Source: Leucaena leucocephala (Eukaryota; Streptophyta; Magnoliopsida; Fabales; Fabaceae). From it: DNA of 64,000 bases. The notes beneath the pieces were generated by a model that ran no database searches, was not told the origin of the DNA, and saw only the letters and a list, made by a program, of their open reading frames with translations. A program made the translations under genes and the position numbers. Each line of letters opens with the position of its first letter. The stretch's first letter is position 1. The stretch lies in NCBI GenBank assembly GCA_037074615.1, contig CM073538.1, forward strand, positions 20,609,068 to 20,673,067. Reading direction: 5' to 3'. Positions 12,329 to 23,390 of this stretch are shown one piece after another.

Positions 12329-12877
12329 TAGAGTTGGGAATTTGAGTTAGGCCCGCGGGCCCAACCCGCCATTTTATGGCGGTTTGGCAACCCATTTTGG
12401 TGCGGGTCTTTTTGACCCGCACCCGCCAAGCCCGAACCTGCGGCCGGCTAACCCACTGGGTTGGCGGGTTAGCCCGCTTTTTTTTTTTAATTTTTTAATT
12501 TTTATTATTTATATTATACTTTATTATTTTAGAGTTTTAACCAAATTAAATTTTCCATTATACTTAATTTATGCTAACTTTATCTTATCACGTCATTTCT
12601 TTAAATATATATTTTATTTTATTATTATTTTACTTGTGACAGATTTATATATAGATAGTAATAAAGTTAAAAAAATAAATATTTTGACAATTTTAGATCA
12701 TACTTTAAATCCAATTAATATTGATACATATAAATTATTTTTTTAAAAAAATAAATAAATAATTTAAAAAAACTGGCGGGTTGGCAGGCTCACACTAACC
12801 CGCCTGAAAGCGGGCGGGTTAAATTTGGCCCGCTTTCAGGCCAACCCGCGGCGGGTTAGCCCGTATTGCCAGCTCTA
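12329..12877. mobile_element. Non-autonomous hAT-type element, 549 bp
   Basis: The termini are inverted: TAGAGTTGG at the left and CCAGCTCTA at the right. A perfect 8-bp duplication, ATAGGAGA, flanks it at 12321-12328 and 12878-12885, as expected for hAT transposition. Both ends are strikingly GC-rich with repeated CCCGCC and GGCGGGTT subterminal motifs, while the centre is A/T-rich. It has no coding capacity. It sits inside another AT-rich element whose halves are at roughly 11870-12320 and 12886-13090. Confidence 0.88.
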
Positions 12878-12885
12878 ATAGGAGA

Positions 12886-13948
12886 AGAGGCAAATGACAG
12901 AGAAAAGACGAGAGAGAGAAAAAATAAAAATAAAATAATAATTATATAATTTATAAACTCTTATATTATTTTAAAAATTAATTTTATAAATTTATCTAAA
13001 ACTATAATTTAATCTATAAATTATTTTAAATAAATATAACTATTTATTTTAAAATTTTATAAATTAAAGTTTTGATTAAAATCCTTTTTAAAATCTTCTT
13101 TTCATAGAGTTATTCAAACACATGCTATATATATGAAATAAAATAATAACATTTTTAAAAAGAAAAAATGACAATAAAATATTATTAGTGGAGTTAAAAA
13201 TCGAAATTAATTAGTTTTAATTTTAAAATTATAAATATTTTAGAAAAAATTATCAAAACTATTACTAAAATTATAAATCTCATTATAAGAATTATAAATG
13301 ATTAAAAGATAATTTTATCTTTTATTTTAAATTTATAAAAGATATATTAGATAGACGAATAATCTGTCTTTTTTAAAATTTAAGGTTATGTTTATCTTTT
13401 TAAATTTTAAAAGGTTTTTTATTTTTTTTAAATATTAATGTAAATAAATAAAATATACTGGGACACTTCTCCCGGCAATTTTTATTCCCTCATGAATTTA
13501 TCCTATTCCAAAAATATGTTAGGACGGGACGGATAATAACGAAACCACCCCCCTTGGCTCACCCTCACCCACCTTGACAGGACAAGAAGAGTACGGATTC
13601 ATGAATTTGGAAGATAATGTGTTGCATTGGACACTGTCAAAACGACCTAAGTCAACACCGAAAAAATTGAGGCGAAGTACATTGCACTGTCATATGAAGT
13701 TATGAACCTTTAAGTAGTAATTTTATCTAATTTTTGTTTTATAAATGAGATTTATTAAGAAAACAAACCTATTTGGGTTTTTTTTTTAATTTAAAAAATG
13801 GTTAATAAAGCCTGTATTCAGTGTACACATATATTTTCCATGATGTTGATGATCATCTCGAAACAATGCGACTTTATCTCCAGTGCGTTGATCAGCAATT
13901 GGCCACCCTTAATACTATACAAATCCACTTTTCAAGTACCCATTATCC
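12886..13948. other. Intergenic, no gene seen
   Basis: The first 200 bp appear to be the right half of the element split by the hAT insertion, with GAGAGAGA followed by long A/T tracts. The rest is A/T-rich with a moderately complex block at 13470-13720. No frame resembles a protein. Confidence 0.4.
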
Positions 13949-14205
13949 TTAGATTTAATTGACAAAAAGATAAGATATACTATTATCTGGAGTGTGTTTA
14001 AATCTTAGAGAGTACTATTTTATTGTAGTTCCAATCACGACACTTAGGGGGCATCCTAACTCTTAAGTATCTAGATTTACGTCTGAGGGTAATAGACAGC
14101 TCGCCCTGCCCGATATTAGTATCGTCTAGAAGGAAGGAAGACTTCGCTCTGCCCTTAGATCGTGGGTGAGCCCAACCCATTTTCAAAAATTTTTATAAAA
14201 AAAAA
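13949..14205 (+). repeat. Dispersed ~250-bp repeat, copy 2
   Basis: This is the least A/T-eroded copy of the family. It shows GAGGGTAATAGACAGCTCG, then ATTAGTATCGT, then GGGTGAGCCCAACCCA and an A-rich end. It is best used as the reference when aligning the other five copies. Confidence 0.7.
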
Positions 14206-15059
14206 TTATACTTTTCAAGTTAAAGTTATTATTTTTAACATTTTTTAATTTAATTGTTTAAGGATAAAATTTAAATCTATTTACTTATATATATCCATTA
14301 GATCAAGTCCTAATCAAATTTTGACATACATAATTTTTCCTATTATTAATGATAATATGACAATTTTAAAATTGCATCCATGTAAATTTTTATTATTAAA
14401 AAATTGATGCGCTAAAATTTGATTGGAGAATTCAATATAGTAAATATAAAATAGAACTAAGTTTTGTCTATTTTTTTTAATATTTAACTTATTATAGGTA
14501 ACCTTTTTAACTTTCTTTTCTATATATTGTTATTTTTATATATAATTGAGTGTTTGGTGCTCATCACTTGGTTTACCGTTTAGGTTAAATTTGAATAGTC
14601 TAAATTTAGTTTTTATATTTATATTTTTGAAAAAAATTATTTAATATGTATAAAATTTAAACTAAATATCTCCTATGTCCTAATTGTCATTTCTCAAAAA
14701 GATTACTTATTAAAAAATTTAAATATAAACTATTTGAATTATTTTTAAACAATATAGATCTTACTTCAGTGATAACACTCAACAAAATTGGCTCTATATT
14801 TCTGTATATGTATAAGATGTTTCAGCCTTGTGTTATTTAAGTTGTTGGTCAAAAATTGAAGATAACGGAGAGAAAACAAAACAGCATTTGATAAATGCAA
14901 GAAGGCTTAAACCAGCTCCAAAGGGGCTGGTTTTTTAGTCATTTTCTAATTTTCTTTGCTTTGCATCAAAAACACAAAAACCAGCTCCAAAGGAATCTAC
15001 GTCATAATCAAGGTTGAACGATCATCAGTTACCTTTTTGATCAAGCTAGTTAACTAAAA
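14206..15059. other. Intergenic, with one compact hairpin
   Basis: This stretch is A/T-rich and has no gene. An 11-bp foldback lies at 14909-14933: AAACCAGCTCC, loop AAA, then GGGGCTGGTTT with one G-T pair and a following T run. The left arm is repeated as AACCAGCTCCAAAGG near 14980. Confidence 0.5.
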
Positions 15060-16367
15060 TTAAAATAGGATTAAAATAGTCTAATATTCTAAACTAATTT
15101 TAATATTACAATTGATACCCTAAACTATTTGAAAATATAATTGACACCCTAAAATAATTTTTTTGGATGTAATCAACACCCTCCGCTAATATTGGTTAAT
15201 TTTTTTTGTTAAAGATTGTCCATGCATTTTTATTTTTCACCTCATTATTTTATTTTCAACTATGTAATTAATTTTTTACAAAAATTTCAACAAATCCACA
15301 TATTCAATGTTTATGTAGCAATTCAATCTTCAGTTTTTTTCTTTGTGCAGTTGGGGTGCGTGGTTTGGTACTATAGCTACTGCAAGTTCTCCGAGCTCCT
15401 TCCTTATCTTTGTCCATTTCCTTCGAGATAGTGGTACGTATGAACCACTTCTTCTCTCTTCTATATGGATTAGTGATCACTATCGTGGAATGATTTAAAT
15501 TTCCATATTCACTGCTTGCTGAGCTGTAATGATTAAATGAGAGAGGGTTATGTGTGATGTGATATTGTTTCTGAACCTCTTGTGTGTGTATATGCTTGGA
15601 GTTACTGATTAGAAGGAGAGAAGTATGCATATATATGTGTGGGGGATTGAAGTGGTGCCCTGTGTTGGTTGTGAGTGTTGATACTGTAGGGAAAGTTTGG
15701 TTGCTGCTGTTCTGACCTATATATATTTAGTTGTTGTTTTGAGAAGTTACACAAATATATATATGTATATACCAGTTTGTATGATATATTTAAGGACTGT
15801 TGTAATGCATGTTGACAAGAGACGTGGAGTTATATATATATATGTATATATATTTGGAAACTAAATTAGAATCATTATTTAGAGTAATATTTATGAAGTT
15901 GGAGGTTTAAACTGTTACACCATGTGTTAAGGCTCAAAATGACATTGGATTTGTATTATTGAAGCTGGATATTTTTTTTAAAAAAAAATACATTGAAGGA
16001 TAAACTAAAAAGAAGACTCCTTGTTTTGGTGCTTTAAATTGTGAAGTACGATTGAATTTTATGGTTCTCATGTATGACGTCATTGGATTTGTTTAAAAGT
16101 GAAATATTGAAGATGCAAAATAGTTTAGATTGGTGTTGGAGATTTCTTGATGATAAATAGATGTTTTTTTCTGGGAAAATTTAGGAAAAAAGAGAGAATG
16201 ATATTCTGAAGCAGAGAGCAATAGTAAGTGAAATTGGAGTATCATATGTGAGTGAATAACACAGGAAGTGTCAAAGCAGTTTGTCTGACTTCAACAAACA
16301 AACTGACAACAGCATTGAATGGCGGAAGACAGCAATCCAGCAAGGAGAGAACCCGCCCTTACTGCAT

Positions 16368-17491
16368 TGTCATTTCAAATGTTAAATTTTAAATATGAAT
16401 TATGAAAAAGTAAATTTTATAAAAATATGATTTAAATCGTTAGAAATAATTTTCTTTCGATTAATTTACAAAGGAATTTCGATTATATATGAAAATGGAC
16501 GAATAAGTTTTTGAAAAGAGTTTGTCAAAAGTTACATTGAACCGATGTTATTAATGAAATATATTGTTATGCGAATTTCATATGTTTTCACAGTAACTTG
16601 ATTTTAAATGTACATGTTGGGGTTTTTAAAATACAAAATAGTTTTATTAACGATTATGGCTTTGAAATGATTGAAAATAATTACAAATGAAATAAACTCC
16701 ATGCATGATGAAAATATTTTAGGATGGAATACAGAACATTGGTTACTAACAGCAGTACTGTTAGTCTTTGGTGCACCTTGGTTACCTGAGCTCGACAGAT
16801 ATATGTGGGTCTCGTACTTGCTATGGATATACGTAGATCTCGTACTTGCGACATATATACGTGAGTCTCGTACTCGCAATGGAAGTGGCCTTGAGCTACC
16901 AGATTATTACGTGAGTTTTGTACTCGCGACAATTAGTGGCCTTGAGCCGCCAGATGGTTATTTATCCTCGTAGACTGTGTGTCCACATCTGTTTATGTTT
17001 TGTTGAAGTCCTATAGAAAGATTATGGTTTTGAAAGGATTGTTTTGAAGTGGTTATTTAAAATTGTTTTCCCTTAAAGAAAACATTTATGGAAAAATTTG
17101 CATCGAAATAAAAAATGTTATTTGAAACATGTTTATACGTTGTTTATTTCTGTTTTCTTTTTAATTATATTTTTGGGACATTATTCACAGGTAAATTATT
17201 TGGCTTCTGATAGTGTAGATAACCCTAATCCTCCCGTTGAGCAGTAAAGAGTCTCATTGCCAATCTGAAGCGTTATTGTTTGATAAAGATTACTTTTAAT
17301 GTAATTATTTTCTTAAGAACTTGTATTATTTTAAAAATGGTAAAAGCTCCACATAGACCTTAGAAATGATTATGTTTATATTGGAAAATCGTTATGGAAA
17401 CTTTGAACGTTACATTTGAGGTTTTAGGCTTTCAGAATGTGAAATTATTCATATTCTGTGCCGGTCATGGTCCAAATTTTGGGACGTGACA
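16368..17491. mobile_element. Probable solo LTR nested in the Mutator-like element
   Basis: The segment starts TGTCA and ends TTTTGGGACGTGACA. This gives a 5-bp terminal inverted repeat TGTCA/TGACA and the GGGACGTGACA end common in Ty3/Gypsy LTRs. Flanking 5-mers are TGCAT and TCCAT, one mismatch. It interrupts DNA just before the transposase relic. Internally, a 28-bp unit centred on CTCGTACT is repeated at 16811, 16839 and 16867, with a diverged copy at 16917. No internal retrotransposon region is present. Confidence 0.55.
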
Positions 17492-17497
17492 TCCATC

Positions 17498-18440
17498 AAC
17501 AAATATGCAATAATGAATGGGGTTAAAGTAAACATAGCCAAGAGTGGGAAGCATAGGATTAGGGCTATATGTCAAAAAAGTTATCCTTTTGTTTTGTGTG
17601 CTCCAAGAGAGGGGCCAAACATGGATTAGTAGTGAAAATTTTGTGTTGTGACCATAAATGTCCTAGGATTTATAAGAACCTAAGAGCTAGTGCAAAAAAG
17701 TTAGCTGAGTACTTCAAAAATAAGATTCAAGAGAGACCACATCACAAAATAAGTGACATGAAAAAGGATGTAAAAACTAAGTTAAAGTTGCCCGTTAGCA
17801 TCTATAAATACAAGAGAGTGAAGAAGTTGATAATGGAGTAAATGGAGGGAAGGTATGAGGATGAGTTCAATAATTTGGCAGCTTACTCCAATAAGTTGAG
17901 AATCTCAAGTCTAGGTCTAGATATGAGTGTGGAAGTGAGTAAGGAAGCTTTGGATAATGGAAAAAGAGTATTTAATATAATGTATTTGTGTTTTAGTGCT
18001 TCTAAGGTGAGATTGATATCATGTAATTTAATAAAATATATTTTCAATCATGAATTTTTTTAATATATTTTGATATGTTCATTATTTCATGGTTTCAAGA
18101 TTGAGTAGAAGGCTAGGTGTAGGCCATTTATAAGGTTGGATGGGATATTTTTGAAAGGTAAAGCAAGATGAATTCTCCTCAGTACAGTAGAATTAACTCA
18201 TTATATCCTATTGCTTTTGAATTTGTGCAACAACTAGAAATTGTTTATACAATAGCTTAAAGTGTTATTAGATCTGGAAATAGAACAATAGCAATATCAA
18301 CTCCCAAGGAACAAAAATACTTTGTCGTTGGTCTCGAGTTATGAGTTCTCTTCCTGTTCATGTCAAGGAGACTGAGACTATTAGGACTAAATGGAAAGAA
18401 AAAAGATATGAAGGTGCAAAACTAAACAATGTTGCAATCC
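17498..18440 (+). pseudogene. Decayed MULE (MuDR-type) transposase fragment
   Basis: The frame beginning at 17498 reads NKYAIMNGVKVNIAK and ends in a stop after REGPNMD. The adjoining frame then supplies LVVKILCCDHKCPRIYKN, followed by a Lys-rich helix and EGRYEDEFNNLAAYSN. The C..DH.C pattern followed by a YK.A-type helix is characteristic of the N-terminal region of MULE transposases. Further on, CRPFIRLDG and FLKGKAR, the start of the catalytic MULE domain, appear after an intron-like gap near 18008-18100. Frameshifts and stops rule out function. Confidence 0.75.
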
Positions 18441-18471
18441 AACCTAATAGGTACCAATATTTATGTTTAGA

Positions 18472-18656
18472 GTGAATCTTTGATACAAGGTGATTGACGA
18501 AAACATATGACTTGTTGATGTTCTTGCTGCAACTGAATTACTCAAGCCTTGTTTCTTCAAAAACAATGTTAATACAGCCTTTGCTTCTTCCTTTTCAATG
18601 TTGGGACGCCCTATGGGTTTCAAATGGGACACTTTGACGGAGTAACCCACTGGTAT
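18472..18656 (-). pseudogene. mTERF-family gene fragment, frameshifted
   Basis: On the minus strand one frame reads IPVGYSVKVSHLKPIGRP, then NIEKEEAKAVLTLFLKKQG, then LSNSVAAR. The adjacent frame continues with NKSYVFVNHLVSKIH. Together these match the N-terminal part of a plant mitochondrial transcription termination factor (mTERF) protein as I recall it. The fragment runs antisense to the transposase relic and lies next to the right inverted terminus. This is the usual signature of host-gene capture by a MULE (Pack-MULE). The specific mTERF member is uncertain. Confidence 0.55.
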
Positions 18657-19125
18657 TTGTCAAAAAATTTGGTTTCCAAGACTAACGAATTTGCTAGAAG
18701 AGGGAGAAGCAGGTAAAGAATAAGATTAAGGGAAGCTATGGGAGCAACTAAAGAATAAAGTCGTCTCCCAGATTCATATCAAATGCCATTCTCCTAGAAT
18801 ACTTTTGTCTTCTTCGATAGAGCAACTCAGATCTTCCCTTTTCCCTGTACGCTCTGGCTCTCATTCTGTTCCTCAAACTTGTGAACCCTAAAATTGCATA
18901 ACACTGGATGTGTGGATTTGCTATTTTTTTGAAAAAAAATAATTACATAATTGAAAATTAAATAATGAGGTGAAAAATAAAAAAGCTCAAATAGACAATC
19001 TTTAACGAATAAATTAACAAAAGTTAATAGAGGGTGTTGACTACATCTAAAAAAATATTTTAACGTACTAATTGTATCACCATAATTAATTTGGGGTGTT
19101 AGGCATATCTTAACTTGTAAAACTA

Positions 19126-20140
19126 TAAACATTGATTACTAAAATATTATTCTAGCTGGCAAAAAATAAAATGTTATTATGATTATATTTAATTTAAGAG
19201 TTATTTAATTAATTTATATTAATTAAAGAAGTTGGGTCAATTATTTAGTTATAATAAATATGATATGATCTCTTTCAAATATTAATATATAATATTATAT
19301 TATATATTAATATTTAGGCAAAATAATTTGAGAAAAATGATAAATATTAAATATAAAATAAATTAATATTTTATATTTAATTAATAATAAAATTAATTTT
19401 TTAATTAATTCTTATATTAAAGATGTATTATTTAAATTTACTGTTCAATATTGATATGTTTTCTCATATGATCTGTTTTATAACCTGAACCCGTCGCTAG
19501 CAAAGAGACTTATTTAACACACGAAAAATATGGAAGGTGACAAGAAGGATGGTAATTCGTGATGGTCATACATACATACATATATATATATATGGGAGGC
19601 AAATTAAAACGTGTTTGTATTACTTTGGAGGGGCATGTCAACCTAAAGGAGGGACATGGTTGACAGTTGACCCAGTCATAGAAAAGACATGCAAGATCCA
19701 AATTCGATGCACGTCTCCAAAGATATAATATATTGGATTTGATTATATTAGAATATATAGTTTGATTCTTATAAAATAAAAAATTATTTAGCCTAAATTA
19801 TATATATAATCTTGCATGATTTAATAAGGCTTTGTGTTCAATTACATACTACATACACATTTTCCATGTTGGTTGTTGGATCAACTTAAAACCAGACGGC
19901 TCTGTCTTGGCTTGTGTGGATTGAGCGGCAAATTGTGCAATCCTACTTTAAAGTCAACTGATGCCACGTGGCATATCAACCCAACATATCCGTAATGGCA
20001 CACTTCATTCCAATAAACGGCTTAAAGTGTGCCAGCATCCCAAAATACTTTCGGGCCCGCCCTAGTAAAGGATTTTATGATACATGCAATTAAACCCTTA
20101 AACCAGGGCCCCAACATATAATATATATATACACCTATTG
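19126..20140. other. Intergenic, with promoter-module relic and G-box
   Basis: This stretch is mostly A/T-rich. Around 19632-19670 it carries a recognisable relic of the small-protein upstream module (ATGTCA..CTAAAGGAGGG and ATGGTTGACAGTT). At 19962-19973 there is a perfect 12-bp palindrome TGCCACGTGGCA containing a G-box. No intact gene is associated with either. Confidence 0.5.
19632..19670 (-). promoter_or_regulatory. Orphan relic of the small-protein upstream module
   Basis: The order ATGTCA, TAAAGG, GGG, then ATGGTTGACA matches the module upstream of copy C almost position for position. No MAD-type frame follows at the expected distance (about 19500-19540), so the gene appears to have been lost. 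Confidence 0.45.
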
Positions 20141-20400
20141 CCCCTAGATTTAATTAATAAAAAAATAAGATATATAATTATTTAAAATGTATTCAATTTT
20201 TAAAAAAATATTATTGTATTATAGTTCTAATCATGATATTTAGGAAGATATCATAATTTATAAGTATTTAAATTTATGTTTAAAGATAATTGACGACTTA
20301 TTTTATCTAATATTAATATTATATAAGAGAGAAAAAAATTTCGTTCTATTTTTAAAATATAGATGAACTTAAATTTTTTCTAAAACTTTTTTAACTAATA
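20141..20400 (+). repeat. Dispersed ~250-bp repeat, copy 3
   Basis: This is a diverged copy. AAAATAAGATATATAATTAT, ATATTATTGTATTATAG and GATAATTGACGAC keep the order seen in the other copies. Confidence 0.6.
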
Positions 20401-20439
20401 TATATTTGCTGGAGTGGCCTTAGACTTAACACCAAACTG

Positions 20440-20525
20440 AAGATGGCAAATAAGAAGGATCGATGATGATTCATGATTAATCATTAATTTGAAAGATACA
20501 ATGGGCCCAGCAAATAGGCATAGTT
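20440..20525 (-). pseudogene. 3' relic of a lost small-protein copy
   Basis: Two landmarks match the 3' end and flank of copies A and B. GATGATGATTCATGA matches the downstream flank, and ATGGGCCCAGCAAATAGG resembles the stop-proximal ATGGGAGGAGCAGCAAAT of copy A. The core coding sequence is absent. The matching promoter relic lies at 21425-21447, beyond an inserted hAT-like element. Confidence 0.4.
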
Positions 20526-20821
20526 TAAAATACACCCGTGTAAAATATTTTATTTAATTTTTAATATAATAAATAGTTGACAGATAATTATAATTAAATT
20601 TAATTAAATAAAATAAATTTATATTATATATTTTTAAAATTATTTAAATTAATTAAATAATTTTTATATTAATTATAATTAATTAATTTATTTAATTTTA
20701 TTAATCTATTTAAATTAATGATCAAGCAATACTATATAAGTGTGGGTTAATGATAAGTTTTTGCCGTGACATATATAATAATGTGGTGGAAACCAGAGCA
20801 GTAAAAAATAATGATTTTTGC

Positions 20822-21320
20822 TAGGGATATTTACGGGTCGAGACGAGATCGAGATAACCTCGTCCCGTGTCCCGTCCTGATACAGGACACGCGACACATT
20901 TTTTGTCTCGTGTCCTATCTCGTCTCAAATATGTCCCGATCTCCTTCAGGACCAGAACGGGTTTGGGAATTCCTGAACCTTTTTTTTTAAAGAATATAAA
21001 AATATTATTTTATAAATTATTCTATATAAAAAATTACAACAATTTCCTCCAAATTATTGCTCCCTGATATGATTTATAAAAGGAAATAAAAAAAAGAATT
21101 TTACTCTTCCTTAAGTATAATTTATAAAAGAAAAAAAAATCGGGATGGGATGGGATAACCTGAGGGTCGTGCCGAGAACCGTCCCGTCCCATCCCGATCC
21201 TAATATTGTCTTGTCTCAAAAGGGACCCGTACCGGTCTATTTTAGGATAGGACATATCTATTTCAAAATCTCTGAGACTGATATGGGTTACCTGGGATGG
21301 GACACCCATGAACACTCTTA
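20822..21320. mobile_element. hAT-like non-autonomous element, 499 bp
   Basis: Inverted ends are TAGGGATATTTACGGGT (left) and, read inward from the right, TAAGAGTGTTCATGGGT. The flanking octamers ATTTTTGC (20814-20821) and ATTTATGC (21321-21328) differ at one base. Subterminal regions are dense in GTCCCG, CTCGTC and GGGATGGG words. A second member of the same family lies at 49273-49921. There is no coding capacity. Confidence 0.75.
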
Positions 21321-21424
21321 ATTTATGCATATGTTAAAAAACAACATACCTACTTTTGAGTAAATAAAAATTAATTAATTATAGACAAGAAAAAAAAAAC
21401 AGACGCTTGATGACATGTTGAAGC

Positions 21425-21447
21425 GGGCCCCACATGGATGACAATTC
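21425..21447 (-). promoter_or_regulatory. Orphan small-protein upstream module
   Basis: GGGCCCCACATGG followed by ATGACAATTC matches the module of the three intact genes. The downstream phrase ACATACTCGGAAAATGA parallels ACATACTCTCAAAATGA of copy B. The gene it should serve is missing and a hAT-like element now occupies the site. Confidence 0.55.
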
Positions 21448-21534
21448 ACATACTCGGAAAATGATTGGTTTGACCATTTAAATATGACCTTATTTTTTGC
21501 CTTGTTTTTCCCTACATGCTGTGCGACTTCATAA

Positions 21535-21538
<4 letters not shown>

Positions 21539-21571
<33 letters not shown>
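21539..21571. repeat. (AT)n microsatellite
   Basis: About 16 uninterrupted TA units. Similar runs occur near 23790, 41735, 60922 and 63473. Confidence 0.9.
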
Positions 21572-21575
<4 letters not shown>

Positions 21576-22531
21576 AAGAGGATAATCATCAACTTTAAAA
21601 TTAAAATAATTGATAATAAGATTAGATTAATACTATTGTTTTGTTTCTTTGCGTCGCTTATGCAAATAATATGTTAGTTTAATTAAAAGATTTTAGGTCA
21701 TTTTCCCGTATTCTCATACTTATCTACAATTCATGTGATTAATTAAGGTGAAAAGTAGTATACTCTTTTTAGTATAAAATTTAAAACTTATTATTTAAGT
21801 TAATTACTTTTTATTACTCTCTTATATTCTAAATTTTAATTATAAGAGCTATTTTATTTTTTAAATATAATAAAAAAATAAATAAATAAATTAATTATGA
21901 TTAAATTTAAATTTTTAAGTTAAATTTATATTATTTATTTCTTAATCTATACAAATTAATCAATTAATTATTATATAAATTATAATTAATTTATTTATTT
22001 AATTTTTTTAATTTAATTAAAAAAATTAATTAACTCTTATAATTAATATTATTTATAAAGTTGTCAAACTTGTTAATTTAAAGAAACTTATAAAATGGAA
22101 ATAAATTCGTATCGTTATGTTGCGTGTTTACTTTTATTAATAAATAATTATTAAAAATATATAGTTAAATAATTAAAATATAAAAATGACCAACAAAAAG
22201 TGATGTAGTAGGTAGGTTGATGTTTGCCTATTTTAGAACAGACATAGGTAAGAGCAGACATGCACGTCTGTTCACTCAAAACATTAGTATTGGGAGTAAA
22301 AGGGAAGAAAATAAATATTAATTGCCTAATTAGTATTATTACTGTTGGAATGCTGATAATCCACCATTAAAATACATCATTAATTAATCTTGCACAGAAA
22401 CAAAGAAGTATGAAACCTACATGACATCAAAGACTTCCCAGAAAAAAGATGGACACGAAAGAAGAAGACGACGATGACGATGATTCATAACAATAATAAT
22501 CACTTTGAAAAGTAGGGAGATGACCAGTGGA
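21572..22531. other. AT-rich intergenic DNA
   Basis: Tracts of TTAATTAA-like words and poly-A/T runs fill this stretch. A slightly more complex block at 22190-22300 shows no gene. Positions 22430-22530 are the 3' flank of copy B, with GAAGAAGACGACGATGACG. Confidence 0.4.
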
Positions 22532-22714
22532 TTAACTTGAAGAGCTGGAGCAGCAAATAATATAGGAAATGAACACGTTGAAGATTGCAGAAACTATACG
22601 ACGCTTAATGCTCCCTCTCTTAGGCCGTGCGGCCGCCTCCTCCTCCTCGTCTATCATCGTCTTCGTCTTCTTCTGTAGGTCATCTGCAGAAACTCCCAAC
22701 CTTGTATCCGCCAT
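22532..22714 (-). CDS. Small basic protein, family copy B (60 aa)
   Basis: This is an intronless frame starting MADTRLGVSADD. It shares PKRGSIKRRIV (from residue 31), IFN.FIS and the CC pair (54-55) with copies A and C. It differs by an acidic insert, IDEEEEAAAR, at 21-30, encoded by GAG/GCC-rich DNA. The tail is six serines. Charge is bimodal: an acidic linker followed by a basic patch and a hydrophobic helix. That conserved blocks survive while linkers drift argues that selection has kept this reading frame. The function is unknown. The upstream module at 22844-22866 lies 130 bp before the ATG. Confidence 0.75.
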   Translation of the reverse strand: MADTRLGVSADDLQKKTKTMIDEEEEAAARPKRGSIKRRIVSAIFNVFISYIICCSSSSS

Positions 22715-22843
22715 TAATGGACAATGCTATGATTGATTATCAGAGAAATTATATAGACTTTTAATTTGTTGGCATGTATGTAGGTGCTTGTGTCTATCTA
22801 GATATAGATACGTATATGGTGTCACATTGTCAATTTAAAGGAT

Positions 22844-22866
22844 GGGTCCCATTTGGTTGACAATAT
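22844..22866 (-). promoter_or_regulatory. Shared upstream module of small-protein copy B
   Basis: GGGTCCCATTTGG then TTGACAATAT, preceded on the plus strand by TTGTCAATTTAAAGG, which also has counterparts at copy C and at the orphan relic near 19640. This extends the conserved unit to about 40 bp. Confidence 0.6.
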
Positions 22867-23154
22867 TTACATACTCTCAAAATGACTGACTTACCCGTTG
22901 GTTTACGTTTTTTTTTTTTTTCGAGGGTCACTTCTTTATCTTCTTTTTCTTTTTTAATTAAATTGATAAATAAGGTATCGAGTTACAAATAAAGTTAGAA
23001 TTTTTTCAAACTTAGACTATGAAGAGTTTTTAACTCTCTCAACACATATTTTTTGTAATTTGAATTTATATTTTTATTATTATTAAAATAAAATTATTTA
23101 TCATCTTAATCAATGATTTCTCTCTATTTTTTCATATAAATTTTTTTAAAAATA

Positions 23155-23390
23155 AATTAAGTTCACCTATAATCTAAAGACAGGTGAAGTCTTTTTTCCT
23201 TTAAGGTGATATAAATATCAGATATGATAAGTTGTCAATTATTTTTAAATATAAACTTAAGTATTTATAAGTTATGATACTTTCTCAAATGTACTCAGAA
23301 TCACAATAAAATAATATTCTATAAAGATTGAACACATTATAAATAATTATATATCTTATTTTTTTTTCTATTAAATCTCTGGACGATGGG
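23155..23390 (-). repeat. Dispersed ~250-bp repeat, copy 4 (inverted)
   Basis: This is the only copy on the opposite strand. The complements of GATATATAATTATT, GAATATTATTTTATTGTG and TAGGTGAAC are seen in the expected reverse order. Confidence 0.6.

Larger units (their letters stand above)
15060..19125. mobile_element. Composite Mutator-like element with long inverted termini
   Basis: Positions about 15075-15310 recur in inverted form at about 18893-19110. Shared landmarks are TGTAATCAACACCCTC (left) against the complement of GAGGGTGTTGACTACATC (right), TTAAAGATTGTC, CACCTCATTATTT and AAATCCACA. Long termini of 200 bp or more are typical of MULEs. Inside are a decayed MULE transposase (17498-18440), an mTERF-like gene fragment (18472-18656) and a solo LTR (16368-17491). 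The exact ends and the 9-bp target duplication could not be fixed. Confidence 0.65.

Noticed and set aside
14909..14933. GC-rich hairpin followed by a T run, resembling a bacterial terminator
   Set aside because: The window is plant nuclear DNA with no operon; the foldback is more likely a repeat relic.
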